From the NCBI GenBank assembly GCA_009763385.1, contig VDCT01000326.1:744001-808000 (forward strand): 64,000 nt of DNA, in the 5' to 3' direction. This DNA comes from Coix lacryma-jobi var. lacryma-jobi (lineage: Eukaryota; Streptophyta; Magnoliopsida; Poales; Poaceae). Both the position numbers and the translations under genes were made by a program. Positions 1-11,705 of this stretch are shown here, piece after piece. Every line of letters begins with the position of its first letter. Positions within the stretch are counted from its first letter, which is position 1. The notes beneath the pieces are model-generated. The model searched no databases, was not told the DNA's origin, and saw only the letters and a program-made list of their open reading frames with translations.

Positions 1-3000
1 GGACGGTCATGCTCTCCTATCTCACAAAATCATTTTATGCAGGGTTTTCGAATCAAACATTCTCTTTCCTCGAGAATGGACCAGCAATTAAAGATCCAGC
101 AATGAACAAACCCTGAACTGGGTAGCAGTTTAGTTAAGCCACCGGAAATCATAGATAGGGCTTAAGGACGAGACTGGGCACACTAGTAATGAAAAAATAG
201 TTTCAAAATAGTTTTGAAATACCCTTTTAGTTCCAAAAATACTCTTTACTAGGGTAATCCGTGAACCATGCTACGAGACAAGCTTGTGGCGAAACCGTCC
301 TGATTATAGAGCTCCTAGTATTATCTTAGCCAAATCCGTCTGCATTCGACTGATACTTAACCCAACAACACCGGTAGTCCGGAAATCTCGCGAAGGATTT
401 CTAACACCATACATTCAAAAAGGATCGCATCGTTCAAGGATTACATTCGTAAAGATACTCATAACGAAAACGAAACCTGAATTTAAATATCAGAGTGCGA
501 ATTAAAATGGAGTTATTACAATACCGAGTTAAAAATGCGGAAGAGAAATAGTTTGAAACACGACCACCACAAATGTGTCCCAAATAAAACTTCATTGGTT
601 GATAAATCCACTCGACACAAACTCACTCCCCTTTAAGATAATGTGCCATAGCAGTCTTGGTCCAGCAAAAGAAAAGGGGGAAAGACTTCTGGACGACCTG
701 CCTGGGGCCTACTCCTCATCAACCTTCCACACGGGTAGAGGGCAGTGCTTACAATAGCAAAGTAGACTGGCCATCGCAACAAAGGGATAAAACCCTGAGT
801 ACGGGAAATGTACTCAGCTAGACTTACCCGTCCAACTGAAAATAAAGACACAAGGGTATGCAAGGCCTTTGTGGGTGGAGCTGGGATCTTTTAGTTGCGA
901 GAAGCACAAGTTCAGATAGGAAGTAATTAGTGATAAAGATGAGCTAACATTTTTAGACCTATTCCTTAATTCTAGGTTTTTCACTGTACTAGAGCACTCA
1001 CTTGAATCTACCAATCAATAATATACACCATATCCGGTTTGACTATCCACATTTTGTTGAACCTTTAAATCATTACATGGAGTTGTATCGTGGTGAAGCT
1101 CGCCATAGTTTCCCACTAACGGGGGAGACGGCGACTCGATCGATGCCAATCAGCTGATGAAAAGACCTTTCATACAGCCCACACTTCCCCGTCGGAGGTC
1201 AATGCATTGGGCAAACCGCTCCGACAGCTTGTTCGTGGTGGTAATCGTGCGGGTTCAAGCACGGACACGCCCAACAGGATAGTTGGCGATGGCATTCACA
1301 GCGGCCAGATCGCCAAACTTCCGTACTAGAGGGGATGACACGGGTTGAAACCGGGCTCGAACAGCTTCTAACCGGTTGGGGGCGATGATTACAGCACGAC
1401 ATATCCCTAAGTAAAAGGGCGCGTCAAAAATGAACGCGGGTCAACATCCGGATACCAAAACCTACCCGATCCAACGGAGCTGGACTGCCCCAAGTTCCGA
1501 CACTTGTGCCCTGCCATCCCGTTGACCCGTATTTCATTATTACTCAGGTTCTTTTCACGATAGCAAAGATATGCAACCGTGACGGTAATTACCCCCATAC
1601 GGGTATTACGGAAACATCCTTAACTACCCACTTTAGGAAGCAGGCTAAGGCAATTCTACATTGTAACTTAATAACAGGATAACAAGGTATAGATATTAAT
1701 CCATAACCAAGGAAGGAATGGTAATGCTGCAGCAGTAGGATTCATTTCACTCCTAAACCTATGCATAACAATTATAAAAAGGACCTCAAAGTAATCTTAA
1801 TTGGCAAAAAGATAGGAGGCTTAATATGCTCCGGGGCTGCCTTGGTGAAGACTGTTGCCTCGTGAGAGGTGCAACTCAGGGTAAGTTAGGGTCGTGGACG
1901 GGGTCGACTTCCTCTGGAGGATGAAGCTCCTGGAATCTCGGCTCGGCGCTTAGCTCCGGCTCTTGGTGGGGGGGCTACGGCGGGGTGGTAGATCATATTG
2001 CGTGCGATGAATATATATTAAATAAATGGTGCTGCAAGATGAAGGTGACAGGAAAAGAATAATTCTTGCAACCAACACGTCAACTTGTGGAACCACTTTT
2101 GACATTGAGGTAATTAGTCAGTATTTCGTTAAAAAAAAATATGGTTATTCACTCTTGTTCTTTTATTTAATTTTAAACCAAAGAAACTCCGATTGAACTG
2201 CAAGTGCTCTTTTGGACTCAGAAAAATCAACAAAAATCCAGAAAGTATAAACAACACTGCTGGATGCGGGACTTACTGAACAAGTTCAGCCAAAAATAAA
2301 TACAGAACTGCAGATAGATACAAAAATGACAAGCAAACGGCCCAAAAGGTTTGCGTGGAACGTACAACCAGACTGTAAGGGGGCAAAACTCATTTCTTAT
2401 TTTTCCCAGATTCTTTACTTCACATTTTATGTTTATCAAGAACGTTCATGAAACAGAAACATTGATTATTTTACAGGAATTTCCAAAGATACACGGCAAG
2501 CACAGTTGTAAAACAACTCACACTTTGCCACAAAAACAGATCAGGTTTATATTTTCTAGACTCTTCATGGCATACAGAGACTGCACAAAATTCCATATTT
2601 ATTTCAACCGATAAAACATCTTAAACACTTTATCTAAGAATCAGCAAAGGAAACTTTTAACCATAACAGGAACTCTTGCTCATAAGAACAGTGACTCATA
2701 TAACTCACAGGCACCCAAACAGAACAAGGAACCTATACAAATTTTCCATGAATTAACTCCCTCAGAAACACTTAATTCATTTATCCCAACAAAAGCATGT
2801 GCCCTGAAAATGAAACAGTAAAATAAAGTTATCCAAAATACATCATATTTCCATGATAGATCTACTCATAAACAAGCCAACAAAACTTGAAAGTACTCCA
2901 TTGGAGTTTATAAATCTGCTGTACAAAAATAACAAGCATCTCGGAAAATTAAAAAAAAGAAAAACATTTGAACTTCTGCCCGGCTGGGCTGACGTGCACC

Positions 3001-4826
3001 CGGTCCCCATGAACAGCGAGGTGGCTGACGCGCGGGGCCCGTGGGTCAACGGAAACCCACCGGAGAGAGAGACGGAGGTTAGGTGATCGGCCGAGGAAAG
3101 GGCCGAGCAAAGAATTTCGACAAGTGACCCCCTGGAACGCTAGCCTCGTGAGACTTCTTCCGAACGGAAGACGAGAGGGAGAGACCAGGAAAAAAGAGTC
3201 CGTCCGAGGCCTGGCTCGAGGGCTCGGGCGAGACGGAACACACACGCCCGTCCGAGGCCTGGCTCGAGGGCTCGGGCGAGACGGAAACACACACGCCCGT
3301 CCGAGGCCTGGCTCGAGGGCTCGGCGAGACGGAAACACACGCCCGTCCGAGCCTGGCTCGAGGGCTCGGGCGAGACGGAAACACATACGCCCGTCCGAGG
3401 CCTGGCTCGAGGGCTCGGGCGAGACGGAAACAGGGGAGAGGTTTGACCGTCGATTCCTCGCCGTCGGTGAGGTCGCCGGCGGGGAAGCTAGGCTTGTGAA
3501 CTCACCTCGACGAGGCGCATCGAGTGGTGTAGGTGGTTTGGCTAGCGGATGGCCGGAGTGTGCCGGCGGCGAGCGGCAGCGCACGGAGGCGGCGGTGACG
3601 CGCGACTACGCCGTCTCCGGCGGTCGCCGGTGAAATTGGGGGAGGCAAAGCTCGAGTGAACCCTAAGGAGCAAAGCTACGGGTTGGTTTGGCTCGGGTGG
3701 CTCCAGAGGAGCCTGGCCACGAGCGAGGTCTGCGGCGGCGCCCATGGCGCTCGGCCGGGAGAAGAGTGGATAGGGAGCGGTAGCGTTGAAGCTCGTCGGT
3801 GTTCTTACCTTGCCTTGACTCGGTGAAGGTCGAGGATGAAGAAGAGGGGCAGTGGTGCTCGGGTCGGGGAGGAACAGCGTCGCGGGCTCAGCGGTGGTGA
3901 TGGCGTCCGCGGCGGCGCTCTCCGATCTCCGGCGTCGGTGGGGCTCGAGAGGTGGTGCAAGCGGGAGCACCGGGTGTCCGAGGTGTAGACGGAGTGGTGT
4001 GCGAGACGAATCGGGTGGTGGTGCTCCGGTGAGGCCGGAACACGGCGGGGCTTTTGCGGCGATGGTCGCGGCGAGCGGGGAGGTGTTCGGCGTGTTCGTG
4101 GGAGAGTGAGGGAGAGAGCGAGAGTGAGAGCGGGCGAGCTGAATGGCAGTGGGGAGAGGGGAGTGTGGTGCGCTCGGGGTTTGATCGGCTTGACCGGCCG
4201 GTGGTCGTGGCGGGGCCACGGCGGCGCGGTCGGCGAGGTAGCGCGGGCGATGCCGTGCACGGCGAGCGGCGCTGCAGGCGAGGCGAGCGGAGAGTGGCCG
4301 GGAGATAGCTTGCGTGCTCGGGTGAGAGAGGATCGAGCGAGGAGTGGCCGGCGAGGATCCTCGGCAGGATACGGCGGCACGTGGCGGGCGGCCGGTCGCG
4401 CCGCGCGTACGGCGCGGCGTCAGCGGCGACAGCGCGCGCGCGCGCGGCCGCGGGCGAGTTGGGAGCGGGCCGGCGCACGCGAGCTGGGCCGAAAGGCCAG
4501 ATGGGCCGAAGGGGTGGCACCGGAAAAAAAAGTTTTCCTTTTTCTTTTTCCAAATTCTTTCAAACTTTGACCACTCAAAACAGTTTCAAAAACTCCAAAC
4601 TAGGTTTTGACCCAAACATAAAAGTTGCTCAAAACATTTTTCTCTACACCTTCATATAAGACACTTTTCTGAAAACCATTTTTAAGTCCTCTACATAAAG
4701 AAAGCCAAATAAATAAACAAAAGGCAACAAGCACTCATATGCACATGCAATGATGCAATGCATTGCTTATGCTCCTTTAGTAGCTAATGAAGTTCCTAAT
4801 GCAGTGCTTGACACTAGGGTGTCACA
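1..4826 (-). mobile_element. Long GC-rich Ty3/gypsy-type LTR (Tekay/Del-like), minus strand, truncated by window edge
   Basis: Read on the minus strand, a TGTGACACCCTAG terminus starts at 4826, as expected for an LTR 5' end. It is followed by AT-rich sequence and then a very GC-rich stretch (about 4550 down to 2990) full of long overlapping spurious ORFs in all frames. That pattern is typical of long chromovirus LTRs of grasses. A donor-like GAG/GTGAGTTC lies near 3505, consistent with a leader intron known in such LTRs. The part from 2940 to 1 is AT-richer, holds no convincing protein, and includes a TE-like block at 1020-1400. Whether 1-2940 is the same LTR or an adjoining fragment cannot be decided, because the other terminus is outside the window. 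No gene is supported here. Confidence 0.5.
3201..3432. repeat. 48-bp minisatellite, five copies
   Basis: Five head-to-tail copies begin at 3201, 3249, 3298, 3344 and 3392, with units of 48, 49, 46 and 48 bases. Each contains a core read as cgtccgaggcctggctcgag, then ggctcgggcgagacggaaac. Copies differ mainly by 1-3 base indels. The array lies inside the GC-rich LTR and generates long repetitive ORFs on both strands that should not be taken as proteins. Confidence 0.92.
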
Positions 4827-5353
4827 AAGTCCATGTCGCTCTACAGTATCTTCCATTGTCTCGTGTAATTCCTCGATTGTGTTTGCCGCGTTCCTGGCAA
4901 TTTCGAAGAGCATGGCCTGGGCGCAGGCCACTTACTGCAGCGAGGATACAGCCTCGTCGGATATTCCCAGGGTTCTTGCTCTGATTTGGTGAACCTCCGC
5001 CATAATCTGACAGTTGTTCGCGCTCTTCTTTTTTCAGTTGAACAATTCAATGGGGTTTGATGGGGCTGGTGTAATGCCTTTGAGTTTGTACAAGTCTGTC
5101 TCTGAATTGGCCCAAATCCACAGTTCTGGGGCGAGGTTGTTTGTACTCAGGTTTGTGCAATGTCTCGCAGGATGATGACGACGGCTTTGCCATTGTTGAT
5201 TCATCATCTCCGCCTGTTGCGGCAAACTCTGCTTCATAGCTCATTTGAAATTGGCGGGGTCGGAGAGCAAGTCGTAGGGGGCAGGTTTTTTGTGGATTGT
5301 AGCACGGTGGCCAGGGTTGGGTTTGGAGCATTTGGAAGAGTGGAGACTTTGGG

Positions 5354-5947
5354 TCATAGGCATTTGTGTTGTTGAGGTCTTCGTTGGTTGCGAAGGTTAG
5401 GCTCTCTCTCATCTGGGTAGAGTTGGCGACAGTTTGGTGGCCTCATAGGATGTGGTTCTGGGTGAATTGGTGGTGGTGGGGGTGGTGGATGGCGACGAAG
5501 GTTGTCTTGACCCCGCTCCTCATCCCCCTCTTGCAGCGGGGGCATTTCCTCATCATTCCATCCCTCGGCTTCGGCTTCAGCCGCAGCGAGGGATTCCTCC
5601 ATTCGGCGAAGCTGTTCCCTGGCCTCGTCTGCCTTTTGCCTGATCGAGCGCAACCGGTTGTGCCTCGCAAGCTGATCCAGGCGCCTCTTCTTCTCTTGCA
5701 GCTCAGCTTGAAGTCTTTCGAGGGCCTCGAGGCCCAACTCCTCCTCATCTCTTCCCTCTCCTTCTCCAGAAGTGTGGGGGTTCGGTTGTGCCACCACTCG
5801 GGCCTGGGGGCCCGGAACTTCAGATTCTGGGGTGGCACCCTCTGCTCCCGAGGGTTGCACAATCTCCTCAGCGGGTGGAACCACCGTCGCTGTCTCACTG
5901 GCGACGCGTCGGTCCCTAGTTGTGGGCGCTCTCCTGTTTCCTGCCAT
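5354..5947 (-). CDS. N-terminal gag-like ORF of the Tat-like gypsy element
   Basis: This 197-residue minus-strand ORF begins with MAGNRRAPTTRDRR just downstream of the primer-binding site, the position expected for gag. It is Ala/Glu/Arg-rich. Residues about 70-130 look like a charged coiled coil (ELGLEALERLQAELQEKKRR and following), followed by a proline/histidine run. Two more minus-strand ORFs continue in other frames (5412-5047 and 5050-4841), so the reading frame is broken at least twice before the element is cut off at 4827. I see no protease or reverse transcriptase. It is a retrotransposon relic, not a host gene. Confidence 0.5.
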   Translation of the reverse strand: MAGNRRAPTTRDRRVASETATVVPPAEEIVQPSGAEGATPESEVPGPQARVVAQPNPHTSGEGEGRDEEELGLEALERLQAELQEKKRRLDQLARHNRLRSIRQKADEAREQLRRMEESLAAAEAEAEGWNDEEMPPLQEGDEERGQDNLRRHPPPPPPPIHPEPHPMRPPNCRQLYPDEREPNLRNQRRPQQHKCL

Positions 5948-5984
5948 TTCGAACTTCGGATCCCCACGGACGGCGCCAAACTAT

Positions 5985-6621
5985 TGGAGACACGCTTGCC
6001 CCACCTCCGCACTTGTGCAGGGGAGTGGCGAAGGTGACCAAGCGTCGGAAACAACTGCGAAGGTTGAGGAAACCGGGACAGTGCTGCCGTGGCTCTCTTC
6101 CCAAAAAGATTCGTCTCCATACACTGTTCACCCCCCGGTATTTATAGGGGATACCAAGGGGTGCCGGCCAAATTACAGTAGGGTACAAGAAAGATTCCTC
6201 TGCGCTACTCATACAGAAGGGCAAACTCGTACAAACACAGCCGGAGCCGAAACCCTAGCCTGCCTTCCTTGCGCCCGCCGCCGCTCGGTCCAAGCTCCCC
6301 GGACGGAAAAACGAGGGCGACCTTCGTCTTGCGGAGGTATCCGCCCGGTCGGAGAGTTTGAGGTCCTTCGCCACCCGTTGGTCTGGACCTCTCGGCGAAG
6401 GTACGCGGGATGCATGAGGGTCGCTCCCAGCGCTCTTCACGCCCCTTTCCTGCAAAAAGGTTCCTGAACACTTCCGAAGGCTGGGCCAGTATAGCAGAGG
6501 TTTGGTCGGTGACCTGAGGGACTTAGCAGGATGGAGGAGGGGGGTATGCGGCGAAGGTGCGCGGGCCATTTTGTTGAGCTGGCCAGCGTGGCGCCTCTGA
6601 CGAGGGTCCCTTCCCCCAACA
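5985..6621 (-). repeat. 5' LTR of the Tat-like gypsy element
   Basis: About 637 bases on the minus strand, starting TGTTGGGGGAAGGGACCC at 6621 and ending CTCCA at 5985. A PBS-like TGGCGCCGTCCGTGGGGA follows a few bases later. A TATA-like CTATAAATA is present on the minus strand near 6145, which suits an LTR promoter. The start/PBS geometry is what supports the boundaries. The matching 3' LTR is not in the window. Confidence 0.75.
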
Positions 6622-8485
6622 ACACTAATTATGATCCTGCTCATGAACTACTTGCTGATGATGACAATGATGGTGAACCTTTTTTCTCTTACGATGTTGA
6701 TGCTCCATGTGTTGATGTTGGCTGTATTTTTCCTGATGTGAATCAGTGCACTATTGAGAAGTTCAATTAGCACATGGACTGAATCATGGAAAAGTGTCCA
6801 GCAGCAATTGCTTACTTGGATGAGCATCATCCATATTTGTGGAGTAGAAGCAAATTTTCTGATTACTGCAAGGTAGACTACATCAATAATAATATCTCTG
6901 AATCTTTCAACAACTGGGTTAGAATTATAAAGACTTGCAGATTCTGGAGATGATTGATATGATTAGGTAGAAGATCATATCCAAATTTGAAGCTTGCAGG
7001 AAATTGCTATGTCATTGGAGGGCCACATAATCCCTGCTATAACAAAGGATCTAATTATGAAAGCAAAGCTATCAAGGACTATGAGGTCTTGAAATGTGGG
7101 AACAACACAGCTGAAGTTACTGCACCAACATCATCAGGAGCATCTTTCAGGTATGCAGTTAATTTGGAGCAGAAGACATGTACTTGTAGGTTGTGGCAAG
7201 TGAGTGAAAGCCATGTAAACATGCTTTGGCTTTCATAGCAAAACTTAGTACAGATGTGCAAATGGATGAATTTGTCCATGAGTATTACTCTGTTGAGAAG
7301 CTAAGAAAGGCATATTCAGCTGTGTTTTAATCCAATGCCATCAAAGCATTTTTGGCCACGTATTGATCTTGGATACAAAATCCATAAGCCTAAGTTGAGA
7401 AGAAAGCCTGGCAGGCCTATAAAAATAGGATCAAGGCATCAGATGAACCTGGTGCTAGGAAAAGAAAGAGGTGCTCTGAATGTGGTGAACTAGGACATAC
7501 AACAAAGAAGTGCCAAGGGGGCCGACTGCAAGGGAGCAAAAGATGCGAGCAACACATGCGAATGCATCTGAGGTGGAGAGCAATGACCCTCCTATTGGTT
7601 CATCCAAGTAAGTCATACCATGTGTACTTGTTTACTAGTTTTAATATTTTAACATACCACCTAATGCATTTTCCACCGTCTCAAAACAAGTGATGTTGCA
7701 AGTAATATTGGAGAGGACCACAAATTGGGACAAGTGGAGGTACAAGTCATCACATACTGAAACAACCAGTATGTCACTTTTTTTACTCTACTTCGAACAT
7801 GTTGCTGCCCACGATCAAGTATTCATATACATATGCTCACTACATTTTTTTCGCAGTGATGGTGCCACTCATGTTGAAGGAGGAGACCACCAACTGGAAG
7901 GAAGAGGAAGAGGAAGAGGAAGAGGAAGAGGAGGCCGAGGAGAGGTGGCAGGCTTGCTGCATTGCTCAATGTGAACAATTGACCACTTGGGATATGTAAT
8001 AATTAGTGGATGTTTGGCTGCGTATGTGCTAGGCCATGTATGAGCAGAACACATACATTTGCATGTGGTCACTTTATTTTGGTACGCTTGGCTGTGATGA
8101 CGATGACGCAAATATTGCGCTTTAAATCTTATTTGGACCCCTCTTCATGTTTTGTTCAAATATTGGTCTTATATATTGTGCAAATATTATGCTTATATAT
8201 TGTGGCAAATATTATGCTTATATTTGTTAAATATATATTTTATTTGTCCAACATAAGTGCACAACAAGACTATACTAAAAAACGATTATCTCTTAGGTCA
8301 TTCATGTCAAGGTCTTTTTAGGTCTTTTCACTCTACACTTAACAATCGTTAAGAACTCCACTTAACGAGACAGGGGCAAACGGTGACTTCGTTTTGAAAA
8401 AACAGGGGCAAACAAGCAAAAGTTAAAAAAATGGGGCAAACGAGCAATTAGGCTTCAAAGCAGGGGCAGTTGCACAATTGTCCCA
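6622..8485 (+). mobile_element. Mutator-like element (MULE) remnant, 3' part
   Basis: The MULE begins abruptly at the gypsy LTR boundary (6622), so its 5' end is separated by that insertion and probably lies outside the window. It holds a broken MURA-type transposase (6632-7541), a tail with a pure GGAAGA run near 7905-7930 (Gly-Arg or Glu repeats depending on frame), and a terminal region. The last bases, ggggcagttgcacaattgtccc (8464-8485), read on the minus strand as GGGACAATTGTGCAACTG, which resembles MULE terminal inverted repeats. The partner TIR is not visible. Confidence 0.7.
6632..7541 (+). pseudogene. MURA-type transposase pseudogene (SWIM and CCHC motifs)
   Basis: Three frames together show an acidic N-terminal piece ending near VGCIFPDVNQC (6700-6750). 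After stops comes a transposase C-terminal piece (AIAYLDEHHPYLWSRSKF, near 6815), then NNISESFNNWVRIIKT. Next is a SWIM zinc finger (CTCRLW near 7180, with the CKH part frameshifted near 7215), and finally a zinc knuckle CSECGELGHTTKKC near 7476-7517. In MuDR-type transposases the SWIM finger follows the DDE domain. The central DDE segment is absent, so a large internal deletion lies near 6765. Several stops and shifts make it non-functional. Confidence 0.85.
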
Positions 8486-8990
8486 ACATTAAATGTTGGT
8501 AAAATAAATAACTAATTGCACAGATCAGTTGTAAATCACGAGACGAATTTTGAATATAGTAAGCACATGATTGAACAATATTTGTCAAATACAAACGAAA
8601 GTGCTACAATAGCAAAGTTAAAAAAAAATTAGCATCTAAACAAGCCCTAGGTATAGCTTTATATGCCTCACTCAACTGACAACAACTTTTCCAAGGGCAT
8701 GTTTAGATTGAAAATAAAAAACTTTTACACCTATCATATCTAATCTTTAGACATATACATAAAGTACTAAATATAAATTAAAAAATAACTAATTACATAG
8801 TTTGTATGTAATTTACGAGACGAATCATTTAAATCTAATTAGTCCATAATTTGACACTAAAGTGCTACAGTAACACATATGCTAATGATGAATTAATTAG
8901 ACTTAAAAAATTTGTCTCGTGATTTTGTAATTTATTTTTTTGTTAGTATCTGAATACATGATGCAACACCCTATGTAACCTCCGATGTGA
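8486..8990. mobile_element. Two fragments of a common grass MITE family
   Basis: The stretches 8500-8650 and 8695-8960 both contain the family signature: a cgagacgaat block, a ttagtcc(a)taat block and a c(t)acagta/gtgctac block, with a terminus resembling ggcatgtttag / ctaaacaagccc. The same signature recurs at 17090-17285, 21263-21470, 23760-24030 and 33128-33641. The GGCCTTGTTTAG-type terminus suggests a PIF/Harbinger (Tourist-like) origin, but I could not verify target duplications for these fragments. Confidence 0.55.
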
Positions 8991-9114
8991 CATTCAAATT
9001 TTTACACCAAAGATTTAAAACACGCTCTAAATATATTTTTAAAATATTAGCCATGGAGATTTAAGCCTATCGAACAGGGCTAATATTTTGTACGGCTAGA
9101 TTATTATTGTAAGA

Positions 9115-9318
9115 GAAAATCCACAAAGCTTAAAGCTGGCTTATAACTCAATCGAACAATGTCATTAATATTTATGGTATATAATTAATATTATCAGAAA
9201 TATCTTTAAATCTAATATTTTAACAAAATTATTTAGAGATATAAAGATTGCTCACACTTTCTATAATTTGAGATACGGAAACCAAAAGTGATAGTTAATT
9301 TGGGAAGGAGAGGGAGTA
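9115..9318. mobile_element. Stowaway-like MITE, 5'-truncated
   Basis: It ends in ggagagggagta, the complement of the Stowaway CTCCCTC terminus followed by TA. Its inner sequence (ggtatataattaatattatc... aaatctaat...) is collinear with the better preserved copies at 9348-9581 and 42780-43197. The left terminus is missing. Confidence 0.5.
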
Positions 9319-9347
9319 CATTTAGTCTTTGTCACACTAAATATGAG

Positions 9348-9581
9348 CTTCTTCTGTCTCTAAATATACGTAGTTTTTACTTTTCGAGAAATAACTTTAA
9401 ACTAAATATATATATAATATTAATATGTACGCTATATAATTAGTATTATTGGAAAGATTTTTTAATCTAGTTTTTTTAATAAATTTATTTGAAGATATAA
9501 ATGTTACACGTATTTTTTACAAATCGAGCCAAATTTATGATACGCACACCAATGACGACAAATATTTAGGGATGACGGGAG
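9348..9581. mobile_element. Stowaway-like MITE
   Basis: The left end cttctgtctctaaatat and right end atatttagggatgacgggag are inverted matches of the CTCCCTCCGTCCCTAAAT terminus, with TA following at 9582-9583. This is a Tc1/mariner-derived non-autonomous element. The left terminus is degenerate, so the start is approximate. Confidence 0.65.
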
Positions 9582-9975
9582 TAACTATAAAACGGAACAC
9601 ATTGATGAAGGCTAATTCACAAGACGAATAAAAAAATCAATCATTAGAACGTGCGAAATCTCTAGTTTGATTTTAGCTAATTGGTGAAACCTATTTATAT
9701 TAACCCTAGGCTTTAAGTGTGTAGATGAGATAGGTTGGTCCAAGATGAAGTGAAGCAAGATGACAACCATGGAGATAGATTGTGATGGCCAAAATATGAC
9801 GATTAAGTGCTTCAACTTAAAAAGGAAGAAAGAGAAAAACAAAATGAGTTCAAGGCAAAAGTATACTTGATAGGTGAAAAGGTTCTAGTTGATTTTGATA
9901 ATTGAGTGACAAATTAGGTGGACTAATATGTATTTAAGTGAATTACACAGGTGATTAGTCTATAGGTGCACTAGT
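9582..9975. other. Intergenic, no gene seen
   Basis: AT-rich sequence with no supported coding region. The part near 9880-9970 (gattttgataattgagtgac...) resembles the start of a copia-type LTR, but it is too short and lacks boundaries. Confidence 0.5.
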
Positions 9976-11277
9976 GTGAGCAACATGTGCCATGGAGGAG
10001 AAAATGACTTAGAGATGTTGCAAAGGATCACATATGTGATGAAGGAGTTTATCGGGGATTTAAAAGCATTGAGACCCGATGGTCTTCACGCTATTTTCTT
10101 CAAGCGGTTCTGGAATATGTTAGGGGATGATCTGGTGCAGGAGGTTCTGGATGCGGTCAACACTGCCACTATTCTAAGTGGGTGGAATGATACTACTATC
10201 TATACCTCTTATAATTGTAAACTCCACTAGCAATTCTCTCAATATTCAAGCTGTCCACCTCAACAATACACTATCTTATTCAATTAAAATCCACTAGCAC
10301 AGATGATGTCCACGTCAGCAAGGCACATAAGCATTTCATTGTCCATGTCAACATGTCACACAATCTATTAGCATTTTTATAACAGTTTATATAGTCTAAT
10401 TTTATTTCAAATCATCCCTAATTCCCGCAGCAACGCGCGGGATATCCTTCTAGTTATCATGATTTCGACGGTAGAAAACGTTGACAAGGTAGCTCAATCG
10501 CCCCATTTTTATTTTATTTTCTGTACAGCGTGGTTTACAAAGTTATTTTCGTTGATAAGTTGTGGAAATTGCAGGCTCCAGGGAGGATAAAAGTTTTTGG
10601 ATGGCGTGCTCTCCACGGTCTGATTCCGGGACGAGCAATTCTTGCTAATCGCCATATATATATAGGAAACACGATGTAATCGAGTCAAGGAAGTGTGGAG
10701 GGCGTTGGACATTTGAGACTCGATAGCACAATTTCTCGTCGTGGATTGGTCGGTCAGGCTCAGTAGTTCTTTGGACTGTTGGGTTAACAGAGTTGATATT
10801 GACCGAAGGCTGGTATATATATCTGGTGGAAGTGTTCGCAACATGTACACAGTGAAACTATTCGGAGACCATCCAGGTCAGCAATGTCTATTGCGGCTCT
10901 ATCTAGAAATTACAAATTGGGTACAAAGAAGGCAGCAAAAGTGCACATGGGATGACAAAAGCCTCCGGAAACGATCATGGTGAATGTTGATGCATCATTT
11001 GATGGTGATGTGGGGGTGTGGAAGTACAAGAATAAGGTTCTTGGCAAATTCAGTGGCAGCCATCTATGATGAATGAAGCACTATTTAGAGTGGTTTCAAT
11101 GAGCACTGCAGCAGAGATGCAAACCGTGTAGCACATGAGTTGGCAAAGCAAACCATGCAAACTAAGACAAATTGTATTTGGAACGATGAGGCTCCTAGTT
11201 TTGTTCAAGTCTATGCTACACGATGTAACCGTTCTTCAATAATAAAGCTCAGGCTATGCATTGTCAAAAAAAAAAGA
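9976..11277 (+). pseudogene. L1-type LINE ORF2 relic with RNase H and poly(A) tail
   Basis: A reverse transcriptase N-terminal fragment reads LKALRPDGLHAIFFKRFWNM (about 10060-10120), then DDLVQEVLDAV and GWNDTT. After an internal deletion comes a zf-RVT-like stretch, KVFGWRALHGLIPG, near 10590-10630. RNase H hallmarks follow: TIMVNVDASFDGDVG near 10975-11015 and RDANRVAHELAKQ near 11115-11155. A run of ten A at about 11267-11276 is a plausible poly(A) tail. This order matches plant L1 elements with a C-terminal RNase H. Several frameshifts and the missing RT core make it dead. The Helitron at 10199-10453 interrupts it. Confidence 0.85.
10199..10453 (+). mobile_element. Short non-autonomous Helitron (255 bp) inside the LINE
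   Basis: The 5' end is TCTATACCTCTTATAATTG. The 3' end is a hairpin (cccgc agcaac gcgcggg, 10426-10441) followed by CTAG at 10450-10453. It sits between A (10198) and T (10454) without target duplication, as Helitrons do. Removing it restores the LINE frame: codons for WNDTT run straight into codons beginning at 10454 that continue open through VENVDKVAQ. Both termini and the empty site therefore agree. Confidence 0.92.
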
Positions 11278-11705
11278 CCACGATCTGATTTAACAGCAGT
11301 GAGATGTCTTAAGAGAGACAAAGGGGAAACAAGTGCACCAATCAGCTTAAGGCCTGAAGAAAAGCACGACCCAATCGTATTCTAACAAAATGCCCTCCTG
11401 CTATTTTCTTCTCATATATGAACAGTCTAAACCCATGTACACACAATAAAACATAAATCAATAGCATTCATTAATAAAAGCCATATATTTTATTAAGCAT
11501 GGTAATTACAATAACATCTCATGCAATATACTAATTATTCAAGTACCAGACAGCAAGATAGATTAATACACAGTACAATTGCAACAATTTAACCAAACAA
11601 CAATTGCAATAATGTACCCAAGCAAAACAAGAGCAATAACTTCACCCAAAGCACATCACATCTAAAACCTATACGTTTCATAACTATGGTAACTTTCAGT
11701 CTTCA

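Larger units (their letters stand above)
4827..6621 (-). mobile_element. Ty3/gypsy element (Tat-like), 5' LTR plus start of internal region, interrupted
   Basis: In minus orientation this comprises a 5' LTR (6621-5985), a short spacer, a primer-binding-site region (about 5980-5961, reading TTTGGCGCCGTCCGTGGGGA), and a gag-like reading region down to 4827. There the TG terminus of another gypsy LTR begins. The simplest reading is that the GC-rich LTR element inserted into this gag region; its candidate target duplication (aagtc at 4827-4831) cannot be checked because the other flank is outside the window. The upstream junction abuts MULE coding sequence at 6622. Confidence 0.65.

Noticed and set aside
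3542..4570. Long Arg/Pro-rich ORFs on both strands in GC-rich DNA
   Set aside because: Open in several frames at once, low complexity, inside an LTR-like region; no domain seen.
7869..8111. Pro/Leu-repeat ORF opposite the MULE tail
   Set aside because: Antisense of the GGAAGA run; simple-sequence artefact.
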